DNA of 64,000 bases from the NCBI RefSeq assembly GCF_030704535.1, contig NC_081813.1:528501-592500 (forward strand), written 5' to 3'. The position numbers and the translations under genes were made by a program. Within the stretch, counting starts at the first letter, position 1; every line of letters begins with the position of its first letter. Source of the DNA: Vitis vinifera (taxonomy: Eukaryota > Streptophyta > Magnoliopsida > Vitales > Vitaceae). The notes below the pieces were generated by a model. The model saw nothing but the letters and a program-made list of their open reading frames with translations, did no database searches and was not told the origin of the DNA. Below are positions 51,918-61,770 of this stretch, piece after piece.

Positions 51918-54900
51918 ATGGCAGCTGAACCGGTCAATGTGAATGAGTTCCAAGAACTGGCTAGACAAGCACTTCCAAAAATGTACTATGATTTCTTCGC
52001 AGGGGGTGCTGAGGACCAGCACACGCTAAGGGAGAACGTAGAAGCATTTAGTAGAATCACGTAATGTTCTTGACCTGTTATTCTTAAAGTGGCAAACAAA
52101 GCAAACAAAATAAAACATTTTACTATCTTTTATTCATGGCTTCAGGTTTCAGCCAAGAATTCTTGTGGATGTGAGCAAAATAGATATGTCAACTACTATA
52201 TTGGGTTATAAAATCTCATCACCCATTATGATTGCTCCAACCTCTTTGCAAAAGCTGGCACACCCTGAAGGTCTAGATACTCTTGCTAGAGAACGGACTT
52301 GAAATATATTATGCAATATTTAGTACACTTATATTTTGTGTTGATTTCAGGAGAGATTGCAACAGCCAGAGCAGCAGCTGCATGTAACACCATAATGGTA
52401 CTAGTGTATCTTGGTTTTATCGTATCAGCTTAGTCAAGATATTTGACTACTGAGTTATTTTTCTCTACAGGTGTTATCCTTTATGGCTACCTGCACTGTG
52501 GAAGAGGTTGCTTCCAGCTGCAACGCTGTCCGATTCTTGCAATTATATGTATTCCACTCTTCTTAAGCTCTTCTGAATTCAAATTTCTTTTGCAAACTTC
52601 CATTTTTCTTTAGCAACATCAATTTTCGCCTTTCTTTCTTGGTATTTTGTGATCCCAATTTTAGAATCTCAAGTTGGATTTGTTATCCATCTGCAAATAG
52701 GTATTTAAGAGAAGGGATATATCAGCTCAAGTAGTGCAAAAAGCTGAAAGATATGGATTTAAGGCTATTGTTCTGACTGTCGACACTCCAAGGCTTGGTC
52801 GACGGGAGGCAGACATAAAGAACAGGTGAAATATCATCTCCTTCTTTGACACTGTTTTTCTGTTAAATATGTGTTTGTTCCCTTGATAGTGCTATGATAT
52901 GCCTAATCTGATGGGATAAGACATTGGTTTAGTTTATAAGAAACTTTGTTTTCTATCATATTGACATAGTAGCAATATTCAATGCATAACATGGAAAAGA
53001 ATCTGCTCCAAAACTTTTGCAGAATGGTTTCACCTCAGCTGAAGAATTTCGAAGGTCTCCTAACAACTGACGTTTCCAATGTAAGTGGAACAACAAAAAA
53101 AAAGGAAACCAGTTCTGTGCATTTAAAATTTTCCTAGAAGTAATGTATGAACTTCTTTTTCTTCCACACCCCCCCACCCCCCCACCCCCCACGACCATTT
53201 TTTTTTTTTTTTTTTTCTGGGTATATGAATCTAACAAACAAGAGGCTTTTATACAACATTCTTAGCCCTTGAGTGAGGTATTTTTTATTTTTGGCTTTAG
53301 CTAGAAGCTGAAGTTGTAGCCATGATTTCAAAGAGCAATAATTGGAACAATGAAACGATCTATTTGCTGAAACCAATACTGATGCACAGGGTGTCCCACT
53401 CTCTGTTTCTCTCCTTCTGGTTGCCATTTTGTCAAATTAAAAATAGGAATACTCTTTTTATTTATGAAATGCATAAAGAAATATGTGAACACTGCATATT
53501 GCATCCAACTAAAGAGACCATATTTTATCTCAAACCATAGTTTACAATATATTTGATGGGCAGAGACCCATGTTAATGGTTTACCTGATTACTGAAATCA
53601 TGTTGTAATGCGTCTTAGCAAAAAATTATAATAATGATTTTGTCAAATTTATTTGGTTTTTAAAACTTTTGCAGGACAAGGGTTCTAGTCTTGAAGCTTT
53701 AGCATCGGAGATATATGATGCTTCTTTGTCTTGGAAGGTATATGCTGATAAACTAATTTGGTTACTGTATAGTATGTTTCCTGAAAAGCTCAGTGAGGCG
53801 TTACTCTGACCTTTTATTTCTAGCATGAACATATCACTTTAGGAAGTTGTGTGAATTCCCATAATAGAACAATTCTGTGGGTTAATTTATCTCGCCAGTT
53901 TACACAAAAGGTTGAGGCAGGAGCATAAGGCCATGAAGCTATTAGCTGCTCTTAATTTTAATTCTGGCTGGGTGGACACTTGAACCATGATTTTGAACTT
54001 AAAATGTACATACTGCAATACACCAAATATTGAGGTAATGTGCTTGAGTTTCTATTGATTTTAAGGAGTACATCATGAACTTTGCAGGATATAGAATGGT
54101 TAAGATCTATCACAAACTTGCCGATTCTGATCAAGGGGGTACTCACTTGTGAAGATGGTAAGCTCAAGGCTCTATTTTATGATGTTTGCACCATTTCATT
54201 TTAATTGTATTCCTCCAAAATACAAGCATTGATGCTTTTGTTTAGTGAAGCATTCTTCCATTGTCTTTTTGGTCTAACTCTTACCTCCCCCTGCCCAAGG
54301 AAAAACAATAATTCCCCTTTGGTACTACACTTGTCTTCTAATGTTTGATTGTTTCTGTAGGCCATCAGAAAATCCATTTAAATGCTGCCTTTGTGTTTTT
54401 TTTTTTCTTTAATAGTTGAGAGAGTTTAATCTTTGTTTATTTATTGTGCAATTTCCCCATGGTTGAACAAGATTATTGATTCTGTATAATGCCACTGGCA
54501 GCAATTAAGGCTGTGGAAGTAGGAGTTTCTGGGATTATCGTCTCCAATCATGGAGCTCGCCAGCTAGATTACGTTCCGGCCACTATTTCGGCCCTGGAAG
54601 AGGTGATTCTCTTTTTCTGCCTTTATGGAGTTGCTCTATTTTGCAGATACAGTGCTTAGATTTACAGGCTTATCAAGACCTTAATCACATGCATGTTTTT
54701 AACTATCCATAACCTTTTCAATATTTCGATATCCCTACTCTACAAGTGGCTGGTATAAATTTCTCAAAATTTTTATCCGTGAGCTCCAGGACTTGCTTCT
54801 AATTTCCACCATTTTCCTGAATCAATATTGATATAATGAGTTCCTCTGTATTTTCAGAACCTTAATGTGGTGTGTGGATATTAATATTTTATTCCTTGAT

Positions 54901-56764
54901 TGCAGGTAATAAAAGCCAATAGTAATAATAGGTGTGTAAAAATCCACACTTCTCTGTCTGGAAACTGAAATAATTAACAAGGATATATATTTAACGGTTT
55001 AGTTTGAATGAAACAATCTATTTTCCATTTTGTTTCTTCTAATCTGACCACGTCTTTACTTCCCATCTTATTCTGCTAATCCTCTGCCAAGACCAAAAAC
55101 AAAAATGGTAGCTTAATGTCACAAGATGCTTCAAATGACCCTCCCCATGGGCTTATATAGGAGGAGAGAAGCTTCTAGAGACCCTTGGAGACATCCACAC
55201 TTAGCCACTAGTGGGAAGAGTGTGGAAGGTTCTAGAAATGCCTAGAGAAGTCCACACAACTCTACACTATGGAAGAAGGCATGAGAAGGGTCCAAAGCTT
55301 TCTAGAGAAATCTAGAAGTCTCTTGTATATAAGCTTGTACATAGAATAGTGTAGGACATTCTAGAATATTCATGAATTGTAAGGAACCCTCCAAGGTTCT
55401 AGAGAGTTCCATTGGTGCCTATAAATAGGTGAGGGCCTCATTTGGCCAGGGCACCACCCAAATCACTTCCTAACCAAGCAAGTGAGCTTCCAAGCACTTG
55501 TAAAGGTTTCCTTGAGTTAGTGAAAGCTTCCATTCTTTAAAGAGTTGCCTACTAAGCTTCTTAAGCTTTCGAGTCGCGAGCATCTTAGCCTAGCAAGCTA
55601 AGCATTGGGAGCAAGGCTGACTTAGCAAGATCAAGCATCTTGACTTGTCTAAGTGCCGCACGAGCTTAGTGAACGACTAAGTCCATGACATTAAGCATTC
55701 ACAAACATGAGATAAATATAAATTCACTGATTGAGAAATAGGTAAATGCGCCCGCTCACCTAAATGCATGAGTCCAGAGTTTCTCAAACTCCATTGGTCT
55801 CCATCTTCATTTTAGCTTTGTACACTTTATCATGTGGTTTATACGCTGATATTTAAGTTCATGAAGCAATGTTGGTTAGCGAAATTCAGAAGAGAATGGA
55901 ATGAGCAGCACATATAGAAGCACTAATTGTGGTGACCATATGTATTACCTGGCATTTGGTTGTGGGTTAGGATTAAACAAGAACTCATAGCAATCTCCCC
56001 TCATTAAAAGCCTTTTCCTAGAATTTATGCAGGCATCTGAAAGTAAGAAATGAATGTTGACTGCATTTCCCATGGGATTTTTTTTTTTTTTTTAATTTAG
56101 TTACCAGTAGGGAGTATCCTGTTTGGCAAAGACAATTTCAGTTACCAATGGAAAGATATCTGATAAAGAAAGTGAGCATTCTTGTCTATCCTGGTCAGGT
56201 GGTTCGAGCTGTTGGAGGGAGGGTTCCTGTTCTCTTAGATGGAGGAATACGGCGTGGAACAGATGTCTTCAAGGCACTAGCCCTTGGTGCACAGGCTGTT
56301 TTGGTAAGGTTTTCTCCCCCAACTGTTCAATTGTCTGAAGTATGGGCTTTGTGCTGCACTTCTCTTTCATTGTCACCATCATTTTAACACATTGGCATCC
56401 TGCTATAATTCAGCACATAATTTCTGTCTCTGGGGGTCTAATCCTCATGGATATGCTGCAGAATACTGGGCTGAACCACTACAGTTGTATCCCAAACGAT
56501 GATTTAACCTCCCCATATTTGTTTTGTCCTGCTTGTGGCTCTCAGCTTTCATCCCTACTTATCTTGTTCATGTAATTCTTGCAGGTTGGAAGGCCAGTAA
56601 TCTATGGGCTGGCTGCAAAGGGAGAACATGGGGTGAGGCGGGTCCTTGAAATGCTGAAGGATGAGCTCGAGATCACCATGGCCCTCTCAGGCTGTTCCAG
56701 TGTGAAGGATATCAGCAGGAGGCATGTGAGGACGGAGCGAGACAGACTCCAGTCCATGCTGTAA
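51918..56764 (+). CDS. Peroxisomal (S)-2-hydroxy-acid oxidase, HAOX type (copy 1)
   Basis: FMN enzyme of the glycolate oxidase family, oxidising 2-hydroxy acids to 2-oxo acids with H2O2 release. Exons by eye: 51918-52060, 52146-52270, 52351-52397, 52471-52548, 52701-52825, 53023-53080, 53675-53737, 54088-54157, 54502-54602, 56199-56303, 56585-56764; 364 residues. FMN and catalytic residues kept: Y131, D159 (TVDTPR), K229, H253, R256 (NHGARQLDY). Spinach GOX Tyr24 and Trp108 correspond to F26 and M110, as in the HAOX branch (medium/long-chain 2-hydroxy acids) rather than photorespiratory glycolate oxidase. C-terminus SML is a variant peroxisomal targeting signal (PTS1). Intron 54603-56198 holds a candidate solo LTR. 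A polyadenylation signal AATAAA lies at 56864. Looks intact. Confidence 0.93.
53169..53216. repeat. C-rich then T-rich tract in HAOX copy 1 intron
   Basis: C7-A-C7-A-C6 at 53169-53190, followed by a run of 19 or so T residues from 53198. The copy 2 intron lacks the C tract at the matching place. Confidence 0.9.
55117..55690 (+). mobile_element. Candidate solo LTR in HAOX copy 1 intron
   Basis: A 574-base block starts TGTCACAAGATG and ends GTCCATGACA, so it has the short inverted ends TGTCA/TGACA common in plant LTRs. It holds a TATA box in CCTATAAATAGG (about 55419-55430) and many TCTAGA-type motifs before it, like a U3 region. TTAA occurs just outside both ends, but a full 5-base duplication is not evident. 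It is absent from the matching part of known plant HAOX introns as far as I can tell, and no coding interior is attached. Confidence 0.5.
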
Positions 56765-56959
56765 CTCGATGTTGTAAGTTAAAATTATATCCTGCAGAAG
56801 GATGGTTGAATAATCTGTACCACATCTAATAATGTGATGGAGTTTATGCATTCTACTCTTATTCAATAAAGGAAATTGGTTCCTTGATGCTCTACTGCAT
56901 GCTTCATTTAACATTATGCAGATAAGCATTTGTTCCCAAAGTCCTCTCGTATGAAAATA

Positions 56960-57180
56960 CGAAAATTATAGTTTTTACTTCGGCTTCAACTTCCTGCTGA
57001 GGCAAAAAACAATCTGGATTAGTTGTTCCTCTACCAAAGAAATGGGCTTGGTACATTTTCCAAGCCAGATGTTGTATTCCCATAGAAGAGTTGGATCTTT
57101 TGGTAATTGTAGCCACAGGGCACCATTAGGAAGGATGAACCATTTTCCTCACTAAACCAAACAAAACACCCCCCTTCCCC
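56960..57180 (+). pseudogene. Relic of the CCCH gene last exon
   Basis: Diverged but alignable to 49075-49330, the last exon of the CCCH gene. Best stretch: 57097-57150 (TAGCCACAGGGCACCATTAG, then GAACCATTTTCCTC) against 49268-49313 (TAGCCATAGGGAACCATTGA, then GAACCATTTTCCTC). Left of it, CAATCTGGATTAGTTGTTCC with CTACCAAAG matches CAATCAGGATCAACAATATCC with CACTTCAAAG. No open frame of useful length is kept. It marks the left edge of the duplicated block that carries HAOX copy 2. Confidence 0.75.
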
Positions 57181-57229
57181 ACTCTCCTGCCTACTCCATT
57201 TGTCCAGAGACTCCATTCAGACAAAACCA

Positions 57230-57375
57230 GCAACACCCATGTGTTAGTTCAGGGGCCTTCATCAAAAGAACTCCATAGAGAAAAGATGAGCCAATACCCA
57301 GGTTTGTAAGTTCAGTGCCATTCATCAGGATCCTCCATCTCTACAAGATGGGAAATGCCCAGGTAGCTAAAGTTC
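57230..57375. repeat. Short tandem repeat, unit about 62 bp
   Basis: Two full and one partial diverged copies of a unit marked by ACCCA(T/G)G, then AGTTCAGxGCC, ATTCATCA and CTCCAT: near 57235, 57296 and 57356. Confidence 0.6.
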
Positions 57376-58588
57376 AATGCGTACCTCTCCAGCCGTCTTT
57401 CCCATCCGGTGGTCTAACTTTCCATCTCATAATTGTTGACTTTACTATTTATGGGATAGCATAAAAGATAAGATAAGTTACGGCCCAACTTATCTATTTG
57501 ATGTTCAACTAAACATGAGACAACAATAAGATGTTATTCATTAATTAAGGTATATGGTAAATTTTTTTATATTCCTTATTTTGCAAAATAGAAAATTTTA
57601 ATTAAGTTTTAAATATTATAATCATCATATTATTAAACCTAATAAAATTCTCATATTTTATTTAATAATAAATATTAGAATGTAGTATAATTTTTACTTT
57701 AAATAAATATGAAACATTGAAAAATAATATATATTTTATTTTGGTTTTTTTTCATTATGTTATATTATTGCATATACTACATTAAGATTTCATATTTATT
57801 GGACATAATATTTAATTACATATTTTATTGAAAATGATATCTTAAAATCTTTGGATATATCTTTGGATAGGTATTTTCCATTCAAGAAAATGTGATGTTT
57901 TAAGATATATTTTATATCATATTCTATCCATTTAGAAATCATTCTTATCCGTTTTTTAAATTTTTGATAACTTTTAAATATTTTTTAATTGTTTTTTAGG
58001 AAGGTTTTCAAAATATTATAATAAATATAAAGAATAATTAAAAATAAAATTTATTTTAAAATATTTAAAAATGCGGAAAACAAGATAAGAATACATTAAA
58101 TTTCCAAATAAATATTTAATTTAGAAAATACTACATAATTGTTTTTTATTTTGGAGAACTTTTTTGAAAACATTTACAAAAAAGACCGTTAGTTCCCATA
58201 TATATCAATTGTGAAGTGAGGTTGATGATATTCTAGAAACCTGAAGGAGATGAATGATATTATCACAAACCTCAGGGAGGTAACTGATATTTTCTCTTCC
58301 TCCTGCTTCTCTTTGTTCGCCGCCTTTTCCGTGAGTCACTCGCCGAGGAATCAATCAACACGAAGGCTTGCAAAGTTTAAATTTCCAAACGACGTCGTTT
58401 TAACCTCTCTAGCCGATATAGCAGCCACCATTTGCCCTCGAAAATGACGATCATACCCTTGTAATGTTTACAAACAGGTACACTAGGAAAAGCACCAGCG
58501 ATCGGCATCATCCAAAGACATTTCTTTCAGTAGCAGCTCATCTTTTCATTCACATTCAGGCACTGCAGAAGCTCTCTCTGAATCGAAG

Positions 58589-58611
58589 GTATATTTACTT
58601 ATTTTTCTATT

Positions 58612-58653
<42 letters not shown>

Positions 58654-61600
58654 CTGATTATCAACATTCTTTTATTCTCTTGTGAATTTGAATGTGTATA
58701 TATATAGCGGTATTTTGTACTGGTTCTGATGAACCTAGATAAATTATCAACTGTTTTCATGTTCTTAGTTTGAAAGTTTTCAACCCTTAAAGAAGATTTG
58801 AATTTTTCCATCAATAAAAGGTGTGGTTTTGGCTTCTGATGGCTGTTAAAGTGAAGTTTATTAGCCTATTTAGGTGTATATTGGAAGAATATTGTGTAAT
58901 TGCAACTGAATGAGGAATTTTTTTTTTTTTTCTTTTCAACCTTCAAAATGATACAGCTGGACTTCCCCACATGCTTACTTATGGAATCACTTAATGCAGA
59001 AAATGAGTGATAAACCTTATGTGGAGTGTGCATTTCCTACACATGTCCAACAATAAGAGACCAATCTAATTGAACATGGAGTGAGGCTGCTTCAAAGTTC
59101 AAATGTTGGGACAACAATGTAGAATGGATTCTTATCTGAAGATGTGGTCCAAATTTTCGATTCAGCCCTAGTCCACTATCAATTTGGATTGGTTTCCTGT
59201 TGTTTTGATATGGGGGACATTATGCAGTCCACTTGCTGTGCCCTCTTTCACCTCTTAGCCCTAATCTTTGTTGTTCAATTGTGTCTTTTGCCTTGTTGCT
59301 CTTACTTTGGTAACTCTGCTCTTACCTTGACAACCCAGATTTTTACTCTTACTAATACCTTTCACTTTTGAATTTGAGCAGCGTACATTGTGGCTTTGCA
59401 TGTATCAATTATATGTGGCAACTATATCTCACCAAAGCACTAAACGCATGCAACTTCGTGTAATTTGGAGTTTCCTAAGCTCATAATTGTAGTGAATGGC
59501 AAATGGCAAGGCTAGTGATATTAAAAAATAATAAGAGGTCAACACACGGTCTTCATGTTAACCTTGAAATTAATATAAAATGTAACATTGCTCCTAAAAA
59601 GTTCAGTCTAGGCTGGATAAAGAACATGTCTCTATAATTCTCCGTTTTAGCCAAGCTTTGATCAGCAAACGGATCCTTAGTTGATGTCATCTTGACATCA
59701 TTCATAATCTTATCTTCCATGCTTATTTTTTATGCTTATGATTTGGTGCCATTGTGGGAACAGTCTAGTTATAATTTTTACAAAATTTCCTTTATACCAC
59801 TTTTGAAGTTCCTGGCTATTCCCTTGTTAATTTATCATCCCTAGAAACCTTTTCATATTTTACTTCTTTTATGTACTACCTTAAACTACTACTTCTTCAG
59901 CATAATTTTCTGCATCAAAGACCTTCGAATGCTCATTCTGAGGTAGCAAGGCAATTTTATCCTTACTAAAGCCTTCAGAACACCTAATTAGGGGTGGCAA
60001 GCCAGTTTCCACCTTTATGTACCTAAGTGAGGTGACAGCATACAGGCTAAAGGCCTTAGAATGCCTATTAAGTGGCAGTGAGGCAACTAACACCCTTATG
60101 TACCTAAGAAGAGGTAATAGGGTACAAACTGAAAGCACTCAAAAGACCTAACCAGAGGTGATCTGATATAACCCAGGTTCCCTTAATGCCTAATCCAAGG
60201 TAGAGAGGCAACTCAAGCCCTTTCAGCGGCTACTCAAGGCAGTCAATGAATCTGCCATTTTTCCATCTTTTAACCACTCTTCCTGAGTGCTTTAATGTCT
60301 TTTCTTGCTAGCTCTTCTTGAACTCTCAGTAATTCTTCTTTCTTTTTTCTTTTTTTCTTTTAGATAGCTAAATTTTTGTCTCCATAGGGACTTGAAGCCA
60401 AACCTTCCACAAACCCATAAAAAAGTAACATCAATCTCTAAAAATCTCTTCTTGGACTAGATAAATATTAGGTCCCAGTTACCTAAGCTTAACAAGGAAA
60501 GATCCTTGGCAGACACCATGCTGACAAATTGATATTCTTATTTTCCATGCTTACATCTTTGTGTTTACAGGATAATTTCCTTAGTACTTTTCTTACCTTT
60601 TTTAGTTTCCTATCATCCTATGTCATCTTGAAGTTTCCTATCTTTTTATTTTTGTTGCTAGGCTTTGTGTTTATTTTTGGTAATTAAGTCATGTTTCTTA
60701 TCTTTTTAAGCTTCCTATTTTATTTTCATGGTTATTTTTGGTTGTTAAGTAATTAAGAGAAAGGGAGGTTTCTTACCCTTTGGTTTTTCATTTTAGGTTT
60801 CTTTTGTAGGTTTCTTTGTCTCTTTAGGTTTTTCTATTTTACTTCATGTTTACCTTACCATTAAGCAATTAGTACAAGGTTCTCATTTTTTAGGTTTATA
60901 TTTTATGTTTTCGGGTTTCTTTATCTTTTCATCTTTTGTATTTTTTTCATATTAGGTTTCCTATTTTATCTTCTTGTTTATCCTTGGTAATTAAGCTGTC
61001 ACAATTTTTTATTATTTCTAGGATCATGAAAGCTACAAATACTTGATTATAGCTAGGGATCAAGGATTGATTGTTATTATTTGGTTTTCTTTATATTTTA
61101 TTACAATTTGAGTTTTCATTTTTTTTCTTGTTCTTATTTGATTTTTTTACTTTTTAATTGAGTTATTTCTGTGAAGGTGTTATCTTTTGGTAAGGTGACA
61201 TTGTTGTTGGAATAATCAACAACTGGTACGATAGTTCACTTGTTTACCTATAGGCCCAAGGAGCAGTTGAACTACTTTTCATTTTAAGAGATCACATTTA
61301 AGGGGTGTGTATAAATATAATGGAGTGATTATTTTGTTCAAATTTAGCTATGATTCATTTTATGAATTAAAAGTACACATATTTGAGTTTCCTGCTATTC
61401 GTGGCCCCATTTTTCGGATTGGAGCAATAGCTTTATTTTATTTTTCCTAGACCTGCTTGTGTTATGTTTTCTATGCTATGATGCCTTTTCTTTAGTTCCT
61501 ATATATAATTAAGTCTGAGTTGCTTTGAAACTTAAATTTATCTCATTCTAGTTTGCTTCTATGTTATAGAGAAGTGAGTTTTTATAGCAAAAGAACAACA

Positions 61601-61765
61601 AATTTTACAAGGTTCTGAGTAGGAAGTGTAGAATCATGGTTGCCAAGTGGAGCATCTTCTAAGCCTTTTCAAATTTATGCATGGGATGGTTACTTGAGAT
61701 TTATGCAGTTGCATATAGGACTAGCTGTTGGAAAACTAAACATTGTTTAATGTTCATGTTTCCAG
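58589..61765 (+). other. HAOX copy 2 leader intron with a 1.7-kb insertion
   Basis: The intron aligns with that of copy 1 on both sides but is about 1.7 kb longer. The extra DNA is about 59572-61268. An (AT)n run lies at about 58613-58651. See the separate entry for the insert. Confidence 0.75.
59572..61268. repeat. 1.7-kb insert with diverged internal repeats, unclassified
   Basis: Present in HAOX copy 2 and missing at the matching place in copy 1 (51414-51420). Contains about five diverged units of 60-85 bases at 59915-60255, each with a CCTTAGAATGCCTA-like and a GGCAACTxxxxCCCTTATGTACCTAAG-like part. Flanking these, two related segments occur (about 59591-59745 and 60440-60560, both ending TCTTxTTTTCCATGCTTA-like). 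The rest is T-rich. No transposase or other protein recognised; probably a transposon-derived piece. Confidence 0.55.
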
Positions 61766-61770
61766 TACTA

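Larger units (their letters stand above)
56765..58585. other. Spacer between the HAOX copies
   Basis: Copy 1 3' UTR, a CCCH-gene relic (56960-57180), a short tandem repeat (57230-57375), AT-rich DNA (57480-58180), then the copy 2 promoter and leader exon. The leader exon ends at the donor CGAAG|GTATAT (58588/58589). Confidence 0.6.

Noticed and set aside
51918-56764. Photorespiratory glycolate oxidase
   Set aside because: Met and Phe at the positions of spinach Trp108 and Tyr24, and the SML terminus, point to the HAOX branch.
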